5,396 bases of DNA from an uncultured Lachnospiraceae bacterium. GTDB lineage: Bacteria > Bacillota > Clostridia > Lachnospirales > Lachnospiraceae. Below, piece by piece: positions 1 to 5,396 of the stretch. The position numbers were made by a program, and so were the translations under genes. Every line of letters begins with the position of its first letter. The first letter of the stretch is position 1. The stretch spans positions 1 through 5,396 of the forward strand of contig CAMALN010000130.1 of the NCBI GenBank assembly GCA_945836565.1, given 5' to 3'. The notes beneath the pieces are model-generated. The model had not been told where the DNA came from and did not search any database. It saw nothing but the letters and a program-made list of their open reading frames with translations.

Positions 1-30
1 ATAACGAACATATGTTTAAGTAAAAAAATA

Positions 31-59
31 GAATAATAATATATATCCTCCGCATACTA
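31..59 (+). promoter_or_regulatory. Candidate sigma-G (forespore) promoter of the ger operon
   Basis: GAATA at 31-35 and CATACTA at 53-59 are separated by 17 nt. Both fit the Bacillus sigma-G consensus (roughly GHATR, 17-18 nt, CATNHTA), and the -10 heptamer is a full match. Transcription would begin near 66-67, leaving a leader of a little over 20 nt before the first gene. Germinant-receptor operons are classically sigma-G dependent, so motif and gene content agree. No transcript evidence is available here. Sigma-F has an overlapping specificity and cannot be excluded. Confidence 0.7.
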
Positions 60-75
60 GATATATCACGAGCTC

Positions 76-81
76 AAGGAG
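76..81 (+). promoter_or_regulatory. Ribosome binding site of the GerA-subunit gene
   Basis: AAGGAG lies 7 nt before the ATG at 89. It supports that ATG as the start. Confidence 0.75.
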
Positions 82-88
82 TAAAAGA

Positions 89-1651
89 ATGTCGGATATC
101 TATGATGAGGAAAATAAGATAAAAGGAGATGTATCTTCTGATCTGGATAACAACATAGAATTGTTGGATTCTATGTTTAAGGATTGCGATGATATCGTAA
201 AAAAGAGCTTTACACTGGTAAGAGAAGACGGTCAGCATAGGATATATCTCATATATATAGATGGTCTGTGTGATGCGGATGTATTGGCGGAGGAGGTGAT
301 TAAGCCGCTCACATATGAGTGGAGTGTTCACAATAATGACGCAGATTCTCTGAAGCTGTCAGGTATGCAGTGGGCAGCTAAGGATAACACTCTTGCCGGG
401 GAGATACTGTCCTATCAGGCACAGACCGTAGATATAAAAGAGGTGTCACTTTTAGATGAAGCCGTAATGGCGGTGCTAAAGGGTGACACCTCACTTTTTA
501 TAGATAATTATGACAAGGCAATGGTTATATCCACGAAGAAGTATCCGCTTCGTGGTATAAGTGAAAATGATATAGAGCCGGGTCTGAGGGGACCGAGGGA
601 TCAGTTCATCGAGGGCTTCAGGCGCAATACGGCCCTGATACGAAGAAGGATAAGGGATCCCAAATTGAAGATAAAACAGAGTACTATGGGACAGCGCTCG
701 AGGACTGATTATGCGCTGGTATATCTGGAGGATGTGGCAGAGCCGAGGCTGGTGCAGGAGGTAGAGCAGGCGATAGAGCACTATGATATAGATGCGATAT
801 TTGACAGTGGGATGGCGGAGCAGCTTATGGAGGATGGATGGCATTCACCCTTCCCTAAATTTCAGGCAACCACGAGACCGGACAAGGTGGCATCGGGTAT
901 AGTGGAAGGTCGGGTGGCGGTTGTGTTCGACAATTCACCCGAGGTTATAATTGCACCTGTAAATGTAAATATGCTGCTTCAGGCAGCGGATGATTATTAC
1001 AACCGTTGGACTGTAGGAAGCTTCAGCAGATTGCTAAGATATATAGCAATATTTCTTGCTATCGGGATGCCGGGATTATATGTAGCACTTACCGTACATC
1101 ATACTGAGCTTCTTCCGGAAAAGCTTCTCTTTGCCATTGCAAATGCAAGATATGCAGTAACATTTTCGGTCGTTACGGAGGTGCTTATCATGGAGCTTTT
1201 CTTTGAGCTTTTAAGGGAGGCGGGGCTTAGGCTTCCGGGACCATTGGGAAGCACCATAGGTGTTGTCGGTGGTCTTATAGTGGGACAGGCAGCAGTGGAT
1301 GCAGGAATCGTTAGTACAATCGTTGTAATAGTGGTTGCGCTTACAGCCATAGCGTCCTTTGCTATACCAAATGAGGTATTTGCATCGGTATTTCGATTAT
1401 TAAAATTCTTACTATTAGCTACTTCGGCATTGCTTGGAATATATGGCTTTTTAATCGGTATGCTGGCAATAGTGATACATCTTGCCGGATTAGAGAGCTT
1501 CGGGTTGTCATATTTACAATCCGGAATGAGCAAAAATGTTGAAGAAAAAGATTCGGATTATGTGATAAAAGGGCCAATACAAACAATGGTAAATCGTCCT
1601 GCTTGGGTAAAGCAGGACAGCAAGGTGAGGTTAAAGAGGAATGAGAGATAA
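89..1651 (+). CDS. gerAA: Spore germination protein, GerA/SpoVAF family (receptor A subunit)
   Basis: This is the A subunit of a GerA-type germinant receptor. In the family it sits in the spore inner membrane with the B and C subunits and senses small-molecule germinants. At 520 aa the length is normal. Residues 1 to about 300 form the soluble N-terminal region, with the family signatures RGPRDQFIEG (167-176), RRRIRDP (185-191), MGQRSRTD (200-207), PFPKFQATTRPD (254-265) and EGRV (273-276). After DDYYNRW (301-307) comes the membrane part: hydrophobic segments at about 312-337, 350-370, 386-408, 410-432 and 436-468. It includes ME.FFELLREAGLRLPGPLG (368-387) and the VGQAAVDAGIVS run (398-409). 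The tail is hydrophilic and basic. The ATG at 89 has a good Shine-Dalgarno and a sigma-G-like promoter upstream. It is the first gene of an operon and overlaps the B-subunit gene by 11 nt. The family is certain. Which paralogue it matches (GerA, GerB, GerK or SpoVAF) cannot be settled from sequence alone, so the symbol is generic. Confidence 0.95.
   Translation: MSDIYDEENKIKGDVSSDLDNNIELLDSMFKDCDDIVKKSFTLVREDGQHRIYLIYIDGLCDADVLAEEVIKPLTYEWSVHNNDADSLKLSGMQWAAKDNTLAGEILSYQAQTVDIKEVSLLDEAVMAVLKGDTSLFIDNYDKAMVISTKKYPLRGISENDIEPGLRGPRDQFIEGFRRNTALIRRRIRDPKLKIKQSTMGQRSRTDYALVYLEDVAEPRLVQEVEQAIEHYDIDAIFDSGMAEQLMEDGWHSPFPKFQATTRPDKVASGIVEGRVAVVFDNSPEVIIAPVNVNMLLQAADDYYNRWTVGSFSRLLRYIAIFLAIGMPGLYVALTVHHTELLPEKLLFAIANARYAVTFSVVTEVLIMELFFELLREAGLRLPGPLGSTIGVVGGLIVGQAAVDAGIVSTIVVIVVALTAIASFAIPNEVFASVFRLLKFLLLATSALLGIYGFLIGMLAIVIHLAGLESFGLSYLQSGMSKNVEEKDSDYVIKGPIQTMVNRPAWVKQDSKVRLKRNER
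1596..1618 (+). repeat. Perfect 9-bp hairpin just before the gerA/gerB junction
   Basis: GTCCTGCTT (1596-1604) and AAGCAGGAC (1610-1618) are exact reverse complements around a 5-nt loop (GGGTA), with five G-C pairs. The structure is inside the last codons of the A-subunit gene and ends 22 nt before the ATG at 1641. No T-run follows, so it is not an intrinsic terminator. It could affect translation coupling or mRNA processing between subunits. That function is inference; the pairing itself is directly visible. Confidence 0.6.
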
Positions 1652-2750
1652 TTTCAGGATGGGTATAATGGAGAATCTGCCGATAAGCATATTGTTGGTG
1701 CCATATGCGGCGGTAAGCTTTGGCAGGCAATATCATCCGGCGACATTTTTGTTCGGCATAGCCTTTTTTCTGGTATATGCGCTTATAATCTATGGGTATC
1801 TTAAATATATACGCGAGAATTCGACCGAGGCAGGTAGCACGGGCTATGGACTGATGGATATTTGCTTTGATGCCAGAGGTCGCGGAGGCATATTGGCAGC
1901 CCTAATCTATGTGATAAGGTATATGCTGCGTGCGGGCTTTGTGGGCTATGTGGTGTATAGACTTATACGTGGCTTGGGCTTGGAATATGACAGAAGCCTT
2001 ATCGCTGTATGCCCTATATTTATATTGCTTGCTGTGTATGGCGCGGCAGGCAGCTACAGCAAGAAGGCAGTATTGGGTAATTTTCTTATGTACTGGATGG
2101 TCGTACCTCTTATTCTTATATTGGTGCTGTCAATTAGCAGGATGGATTATGGAGATATAGCATATATATTTTCACAGTTTAGCATATCAATGGACGAGGT
2201 GTTCGGAGGCGCTTGGACTATATTGGCACTGCTTAGTACGCTTGAGCTTATCTTATATTCTATGGGAAGAACGACAAGAAAGCAGACGGGAATTAGCTGG
2301 GGGCAAGGCTATGTGAGACTTGTCGTATGGATAGTAATAGCAGTTACATTGTCCTATGTGTATATGCTGGGAATGCTCGGCAGACGATATATGACATCGG
2401 AGACATTGCGGATAAGCTTCGGAACTGCTATAGACTATGGGTTATTTCTGGCATGGTTCATAGGTGCATTCTATGTTGCGGCATCCTATATATTCTATGC
2501 AAGGGAGTTTGTGATAAGACTGCGCGAGCCTGACAGTGACGGAGCGACCGGAGGAAAAGCATGGCTTATAAACCTTTTAATGTTCGCGGGAGTATTATTG
2601 TTCGTATATGCTTTTGACTACGGTGTCATCAGACCGTATCTGTTATATTATATGGTCTATGGTGATGTTGCCCTGACTCTGCTTATGCCGGGATACCTTA
2701 TCGTTGCAAGAAGGATAAAGTATATGAAGAGGAGAGTGCTTCATGACTAG
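1641..2750 (+). CDS. gerAB: Spore germination permease, GerAB family (receptor B subunit)
   Basis: This is the integral-membrane B subunit of the germinant receptor. The family is related to amino-acid permeases of the APC superfamily, and B subunits contribute to germinant recognition. At 369 aa the length is typical. About ten hydrophobic segments are visible, near residues 13-27, 34-54, 82-109, 118-138, 146-164, 188-208, 224-247, 261-287, 306-328 and 333-355, followed by a basic tail (KYMKRRVLHD). I see no soluble domain. The identification rests on the membrane pattern, the length and the position directly after a GerA gene. The ATG at 1641 overlaps the upstream stop by 11 nt, and the purine-rich stretch before it (AGAGGA) is abnormally close, so translation is probably coupled. 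In-frame ATGs at 1659 and 1668 are alternatives, the latter with AGGATGG 5 nt upstream. I keep 1641 because residues 3-7 (DNFRM) resemble the start usual in the family. Confidence 0.9.
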   Translation: MRDNFRMGIMENLPISILLVPYAAVSFGRQYHPATFLFGIAFFLVYALIIYGYLKYIRENSTEAGSTGYGLMDICFDARGRGGILAALIYVIRYMLRAGFVGYVVYRLIRGLGLEYDRSLIAVCPIFILLAVYGAAGSYSKKAVLGNFLMYWMVVPLILILVLSISRMDYGDIAYIFSQFSISMDEVFGGAWTILALLSTLELILYSMGRTTRKQTGISWGQGYVRLVVWIVIAVTLSYVYMLGMLGRRYMTSETLRISFGTAIDYGLFLAWFIGAFYVAASYIFYAREFVIRLREPDSDGATGGKAWLINLLMFAGVLLFVYAFDYGVIRPYLLYYMVYGDVALTLLMPGYLIVARRIKYMKRRVLHD

Positions 2751-2811
2751 GAGAGTGGTAATACTGATAAATATTATTAGGTATAAAAGAAGAGGGATGC
2801 TACGTGACTAG
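2743..2811 (+). CDS. 22-codon mini-ORF at the duplicated gerB/gerC junction
   Basis: This very short reading frame starts at an ATG overlapping the permease stop (ATGACTAG), with GAGGAGAG (2729-2736) 6 nt upstream. That is a better start signal than the GTG start of the next gene has. The product begins MTRRVVILI, resembling MTRKLILLI at the start of the C subunit. It ends RYKRRGMLRD, resembling KYMKRRVLHD at the end of the permease. It stops within the next gene's start (GTGACTAG), so it could couple translation from permease to C subunit. It is most likely a by-product of the tandem duplication, or the remnant of an earlier C-subunit start. A functional peptide is not indicated. Confidence 0.4.
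   Translation: MTRRVVILINIIRYKRRGMLRD
2791..2796 (+). promoter_or_regulatory. Ribosome binding site supporting a GTG start of the short GerC gene
   Basis: AGAGGG lies 7 nt before the GTG at 2804. The ATG at 2797 is in the mini-ORF frame, not that of the C-subunit gene, so this site supports the GTG. Confidence 0.6.
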
Positions 2812-3427
2812 GAAATTGATATTGCTTATTGTAGTTGGATTTGTGCTTATATGTATGTTTTCAACCAATACTAATTATGGTTTGGAAAATGTGGACTATG
2901 CTGTATCCGTAAAGTTAGATGCGGATGGAAGGTATACTTTTTATGTTGCTGATTTGCAGGATTATAAAGGAAGTGCCGAGCAACTTCTGGAAACTAAGGA
3001 GTATGTGTATCCAAGTAATATGTCAGAACAAAATATGAAATATGAGGTGTCGGATGAAACTGCATCAGAAAATATTTCGGATAATCTCTCTGAAAATTTC
3101 TCTATAGAAAAAATATGCGAGCATTATAGGCGTGATACGAGGAGAATGCTCAGTGTGGAGCATGTAAGAAGGATAGTGATAGATGGTGTGGATGCTGTGG
3201 ATGAGGTAGAAGCCGGATATGATGCGGATAGCGCATATGTAATGACAGGATCAGAGTCAAGCCAATTTATACGGGATACATTGCTTGAATTGGCCGATTA
3301 TATAGATATATCTGATACGGTCAGAGTAAGCCTGCCGGAGCATTATGCAGAAGGTCTTGTGCGTGATGAGGATAATACTGTGGGATTTAGAGAGCTTGTG
3401 AAGGCGGAATTGGAGATAGAGAGATAA
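2804..3427 (+). CDS. Short GerC-like germination protein (N-terminal domain only)
   Basis: This is probably the C subunit of the receptor, cut down to 207 aa; GerAC-type proteins are usually about 350-400 aa. Residues 4-20 are a hydrophobic export or anchor segment. It contains Cys17 in the context VLICM, which lacks the small residue a lipobox needs at -1, so lipidation as in normal GerC is doubtful. Residues 26-50 (ENVDYAVSVKLDADGRYTF, then ADL) match the opening strand pattern of GerC domain 1. An acidic, low-complexity insert follows at about 65-98. Residues 99-125 (FSIEKI... then HVRRIVIDGVD) and 155-180 (FIRDTLLELADYI, SDTVRVSLPE) fit the remainder of that domain. The protein then ends, and no continuation is present in any frame before the next gene. 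It is last in the operon, after the 61-nt duplication. The GerC assignment relies on context and a remote pattern match, so it is moderate. A different exported sporulation protein is possible. Confidence 0.6.
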   Translation: MTRKLILLIVVGFVLICMFSTNTNYGLENVDYAVSVKLDADGRYTFYVADLQDYKGSAEQLLETKEYVYPSNMSEQNMKYEVSDETASENISDNLSENFSIEKICEHYRRDTRRMLSVEHVRRIVIDGVDAVDEVEAGYDADSAYVMTGSESSQFIRDTLLELADYIDISDTVRVSLPEHYAEGLVRDEDNTVGFRELVKAELEIER

Positions 3428-3501
3428 TCGAGTTGGGATGATTATTTGCATAATATTTGGATATATTATTTTAGTTAAGTAGTGATAATAGTAACGGTTT
3501 A

Positions 3502-3510
3502 TGATACAAT
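3502..3510 (+). promoter_or_regulatory. Candidate extended -10 promoter of the HipA-like kinase gene
   Basis: TGATACAAT contains an extended -10 TG motif, one spacer base and TACAAT, a 5/6 match to TATAAT. No convincing -35 element is seen upstream, which extended -10 promoters can tolerate. Transcription would start near 3517, immediately before the GGAGG ribosome binding site, giving an unusually short leader of about 14 nt. Confidence 0.35.
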
Positions 3511-3517
3511 AAACACC

Positions 3518-3522
3518 GGAGG
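3518..3522 (+). promoter_or_regulatory. Ribosome binding site that fixes the kinase start at 3531
   Basis: GGAGG lies 8 nt before the ATG at 3531 and only 2 nt before an in-frame GTG at 3525. The spacing decides for the ATG. Confidence 0.75.
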
Positions 3523-3530
3523 TAGTGTAT

Positions 3531-4625
3531 ATGGAGAGAGATGAGCAATATGTTGTCTTATACAAAGATATACCGGTGTTTTACATCAATCGTGTAAACG
3601 GTAACGTGCAGATATATGACGAATCAAAAATGCCTTTTGATATATATCTGGAAGAGTCAGACAGCTTTGATGATAGATTAAATAATATACAGAATTTTAA
3701 TTCCTGGTGTTCGGAACGTATGTTAAGCTTGGATAGGAAATATGCGAAAGAGATTCTAAACTATTTTCAGTTGCCCCAGAGAATATCTGACAATGAAAGA
3801 GCATTAATAACCATAGCTTTCCGAGGGGTAACAATAAATGATTGTTTTTGGATAAAAAAAATACATGAAACTGTTACTTGGAGTGATATAAATCTTTTCG
3901 AGAATAGCCTGCAGGACGCTATACTTGAGGTTGCATTAACAGGTTATAGTCCAACAATAAACAATAAAGAAATCAAGACACCGGATATTTCAACTGCGGG
4001 CAAGGCTCCAAAAGCATGGAGAAGAACCGATAACGGCTTTGAATTATTAAAGGGTGATGTTAATGATTCTGTTGATAGGGAAGTGGAAGCCTCTCAGATA
4101 CTTAACAAGCTGGGGATAAAGACTGTGTTATATCACAAGGAATACTTTAATGATACACCTGTATCTGTATGTAAATGTTTTACATCTCAGGATATAAATT
4201 TCGCAAGAGCCGGTTATGTTGACATATGGTGTATGAATCATGACATCGAATTCTCAGATTTACTTATAAAGCATAAAAGACAGTTTGATATGATGAACCT
4301 GGCAGATTATCTTGTAGGCAATTCAGATGAACATCCTGATAATTGGGGAATTGTTTATGATAATGATATGAATATTTTGGACGTTTCACCTATTATGGAT
4401 TTCGACCATGCATTTGAGGCTTCTGATGATGTTATCTGTCAGCCTGCCGCTTATTTGGGAATGCATATAACTCAGAAGGAATATGCTATGGCTGTAATAG
4501 GTATATACAAGGATGATATTGATTTTGCATGCGATTTAAGTGAATTTAAATACGGCGGTTTCGTCAAAGATAGATTAAAGCTGCTACAGGAAGTGTCAGA
4601 GTCTAAATCAGGCAATGAAATGTGA
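3531..4625 (+). CDS. Stand-alone HipA-fold protein kinase, unknown target
   Basis: This is a 364-aa protein whose C-terminal two thirds carry the HipA kinase signature. Visible motifs are the Ser/Gly-rich nucleotide loop STAGKAPKAW (154-163, corresponding to SxxGAQPK in HipA) and LLKG (172-175) with the likely ATP-contacting Lys174. REVEASQILNKLGI (183-196) is the glutamate helix. The catalytic loop is GNSDEHPDNWG (263-273), with Asp266 as presumed base and Asn271. The metal-binding motif is PIMDFD (287-292), with Asp290. All key residues are present, so an active Ser/Thr-type kinase is inferred. Residues 1 to about 140 match nothing I recognise and differ from the usual HipA N-terminal lobe. 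HipA of E. coli phosphorylates glutamyl-tRNA synthetase and pairs with the antitoxin HipB; no HipB-like helix-turn-helix gene lies next to this one. No signal peptide or membrane segment is visible, so it is likely cytosolic. Parts of the gene are very AT-rich (25% GC over 3841-3900, 28% over 4321-4380) against 57% over 1201-1260 of the ger operon, which may indicate a separate origin. Role in sporulation, defence or dormancy is undetermined. Confidence 0.75.
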   Translation: MERDEQYVVLYKDIPVFYINRVNGNVQIYDESKMPFDIYLEESDSFDDRLNNIQNFNSWCSERMLSLDRKYAKEILNYFQLPQRISDNERALITIAFRGVTINDCFWIKKIHETVTWSDINLFENSLQDAILEVALTGYSPTINNKEIKTPDISTAGKAPKAWRRTDNGFELLKGDVNDSVDREVEASQILNKLGIKTVLYHKEYFNDTPVSVCKCFTSQDINFARAGYVDIWCMNHDIEFSDLLIKHKRQFDMMNLADYLVGNSDEHPDNWGIVYDNDMNILDVSPIMDFDHAFEASDDVICQPAAYLGMHITQKEYAMAVIGIYKDDIDFACDLSEFKYGGFVKDRLKLLQEVSESKSGNEM

Positions 4626-4642
4626 ATATAAAAGAGATAAGT

Positions 4643-4672
4643 GATTAAAACTGTCTGTAAAAGGGAAATATA
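4643..4672 (+). promoter_or_regulatory. Candidate sigma-F promoter of spoIIR
   Basis: GATTA (4643-4647), a 15-nt spacer and GGGAAATATA (4663-4672) roughly fit the Bacillus sigma-F pattern, in which a GG-containing -10 lies 15 nt from a G..TA -35. There are mismatches in both boxes. spoIIR is a classic sigma-F target, which raises the prior. If correct, transcription starts near 4679 and the in-frame ATG at 4672 could not be used. Confidence 0.4.
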
Positions 4673-4687
4673 TGATAAATATATTTC
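4665..4687 (+). repeat. Perfect 9-bp dyad abutting the spoIIR ribosome binding site
   Basis: GAAATATAT (4665-4673) and ATATATTTC (4679-4687) are exact reverse complements around a 5-nt centre (GATAA). The right arm ends one base before GGAGGG (4688-4693). It overlaps the candidate -10 box, so it could be a protein-binding site. If transcription starts further upstream it would form an AT-rich mRNA hairpin. It has no T-run and is not a terminator. Confidence 0.5.
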
Positions 4688-4693
4688 GGAGGG
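4688..4693 (+). promoter_or_regulatory. Ribosome binding site fixing the spoIIR start at 4699
   Basis: GGAGGG lies 5 nt before the ATG at 4699. An in-frame ATG at 4672 has only AAGGGA (4661-4666) upstream and lies inside the candidate promoter, so 4699 is preferred. Confidence 0.7.
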
Positions 4694-4698
4694 AAATT

Positions 4699-5396
4699 AT
4701 GGACAGTAAAAGTGTATATAGAAAAATCTTAAGGGGAGGGCTTACAGGTATAGTTATAGGTATTGTTGGCGGAATAGCCATACCTACGATGATGAAATGG
4801 AAGACACTTGTAAGCCATAAGGATGAGATAGCAAAAAGGTTTCAGGGAGCGGTTATCGAGACCTTTGCGTCGGATATACAGCTAGATATACCTGCTGTGG
4901 AATGCAATGATCTCGAGGATGTCGTGCTTCGTTTTCATGTGAGGGCAAATAGTAACTCCGATGAGGACATAGCTCTAAAAATGGTGGTGAGAGATGCGGT
5001 ATTTGAGATGCTGAGACAGGATTTAGGCAGCTACAATATGGATACGGCAGGCTATGACGAAGCCGGGCGTGATGAGGTAATTGAATATATGTCAGAGCAC
5101 CTTGAGGAGATAGAGGCTACAGCACTACAGACTATACAGGCATACGGCTATGATTATGATGTGAGGGCGTATATTTCAGAGGATTTCTTCCCGATGCGAC
5201 AGTATGGTGAGTTAAATCTGCCCGCTGGATATTACAAGGCACTCAGAGTAGATATAGGAAAGGCACAGGGCGAAAATTTCTGGTGTCTGCTGTACCCGAC
5301 CATGTGCTATACAGTCGATTCGGTAAGCTTCGTATCTAAGGAGGGTGAGGATAAGCTGGAGCAAGCACTATCCGAAGAGGACTACGACAAGCTTTT
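4699..5396 (+). CDS. spoIIR: Stage II sporulation protein R (SpoIIR), 3' end cut by the window
   Basis: SpoIIR is made in the forespore under sigma-F and exported to the intermembrane space. There it activates the mother-cell protease SpoIIGA, which processes pro-sigma-E. The 232 codons present show a basic N-terminus, a single hydrophobic export or anchor segment (about residues 14-31, rich in GIVIGIVGG), a polar linker, and then the family core. LRFHVRANSNSDEDIALK (77-94) leads into VVRDAV (96-101). LEEIEATALQTIQAYGYDYDV (135-155) is the helix before the second core. FFPMRQYG (163-170), LPAGYYKALRVDIG (174-187) and ENFWCLLYPTMC (192-203) are the hallmark C-terminal block with two conserved cysteines. 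Nearly the whole family domain is therefore included, and the reading frame is still open at the last base. A candidate sigma-F promoter and a perfect dyad lie just upstream. The gene is on the same strand as the ger operon but probably transcribed separately. Confidence 0.93.
   Translation, partial: MDSKSVYRKILRGGLTGIVIGIVGGIAIPTMMKWKTLVSHKDEIAKRFQGAVIETFASDIQLDIPAVECNDLEDVVLRFHVRANSNSDEDIALKMVVRDAVFEMLRQDLGSYNMDTAGYDEAGRDEVIEYMSEHLEEIEATALQTIQAYGYDYDVRAYISEDFFPMRQYGELNLPAGYYKALRVDIGKAQGENFWCLLYPTMCYTVDSVSFVSKEGEDKLEQALSEEDYDKL

Larger units (their letters stand above)
2720..2830 (+). repeat. Imperfect tandem duplication, 61-nt period, across the gerB/gerC junction
   Basis: The segments starting at 2720 and 2781 align without gaps at an offset of 61 nt, with 33 of the first 50 positions identical. 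The best block is TGACTAGGA, 2744-2752 and 2805-2813. Both copies contain a purine-rich ribosome binding site, then an 8-nt stop/start overlap: ATGACTAG at 2743-2750 and GTGACTAG at 2804-2811. Because 61 is not a multiple of three, each copy shifts the frame. The first copy's start therefore reads into the second copy's permease-like tail. Confidence 0.65.
3495..3581 (+). repeat. Inverted repeats that could pair alternatively around the kinase ribosome binding site
   Basis: AAACACCGG (3511-3519) is exactly complementary to CCGGTGTTT (3573-3581) inside the kinase gene. The same left arm can also pair with the upstream CGGTTTAT (3495-3502), using ATAAA and CCG with a 2-nt bulge. Both pairings touch the first bases of the GGAGG site at 3518-3522. 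A 9-bp match at this spacing is expected about once by chance in a window this size, so regulatory meaning is speculative. Confidence 0.25.

Noticed and set aside
1099..1533. Long open frames on the minus strand, such as 1099-1533 and 491-844
   Set aside because: They lie antisense to well-supported germination genes, have no recognisable domains or start signals, and reflect codon bias of the genes opposite.
2839..2866. Lipoprotein signal at Cys17 of the short GerC
   Set aside because: The residue before the cysteine is Ile, where signal peptidase II needs a small residue; treated as an uncleaved anchor or an atypical export signal.
3449..3455. CATAATA, a perfect sigma-G-type -10 heptamer upstream of the kinase
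   Set aside because: No GNATR-like -35 lies 16-18 nt upstream (that stretch reads around AATCGAG), and AT-rich gaps produce such heptamers easily.
3450..3472. Possible intrinsic terminator after the short GerC gene (ATAATAT and ATATTAT arms, then TTT)
   Set aside because: The 7-bp stem contains no G-C pair and the T-run is short, so it is unlikely to terminate transcription.
3525..3530. GTG at 3525 as the kinase start
   Set aside because: It lies only 2 nt from the GGAGG site; the ATG at 3531 has normal spacing.
4672..4698. Upstream in-frame ATG at 4672 for spoIIR (nine extra residues)
   Set aside because: It has a weaker Shine-Dalgarno, falls in the candidate -10 box, and would precede the likely transcription start; 4699 has GGAGGG at good spacing.
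4757..4786. Inverted repeat TAGGTAT / ATACCTA inside spoIIR
   Set aside because: It lies in codons of the Gly/Ile-rich membrane segment, where repetitive codons make such matches likely; it needs a 4-nt bulge to extend, and no nearby signal depends on it.

Overview
The window looks like chromosomal DNA from an endospore-forming, AT-rich Clostridia member. I would guess Lachnospiraceae-like, from the heavy ATA (Ile) and AGA/AGG (Arg) codon use and the style of the germination proteins. This is inference; no rRNA or other marker gene is present. Nearly all of it is coding, and every supported gene lies on the + strand.

Positions 1-88 are a non-coding leader. It carries a near-consensus forespore sigma-G type promoter (GAATA, 17 nt, CATACTA) and a good ribosome binding site. 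Positions 89-3427 form a tricistronic GerA-type germinant-receptor operon. It encodes an A subunit (520 aa), a B subunit (369 aa, overlapping the A gene by 11 nt) and an unusually short C subunit (207 aa, N-terminal domain only, no canonical lipobox). The B/C junction carries an imperfect 61-nt tandem duplication. This leaves a 22-codon mini-ORF whose N-terminus resembles the C subunit and whose C-terminus resembles the tail of the B subunit.

Positions 3428-3530 are a short AT-rich gap without a convincing terminator. Positions 3531-4625 encode a stand-alone HipA-fold kinase with all recognisable catalytic motifs and no HipB-like antitoxin beside it. Parts of this gene are clearly more AT-rich than its neighbours. 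Positions 4626-4698 hold a candidate sigma-F promoter overlapping a perfect 9-bp dyad. From 4699 to the window end runs the 5' part (232 codons) of spoIIR, the forespore signal that triggers pro-sigma-E processing.

The recognisable genes therefore belong to the forespore programme: spoIIR early (sigma-F) and the germinant receptor late (sigma-G). The HipA-like kinase is the outsider, and whether it serves sporulation or is an accessory insertion is open. The most unusual points are the minimal GerC, the duplicated gene junction, the orphan kinase, and two perfect 9-bp hairpins or dyads next to translation starts.
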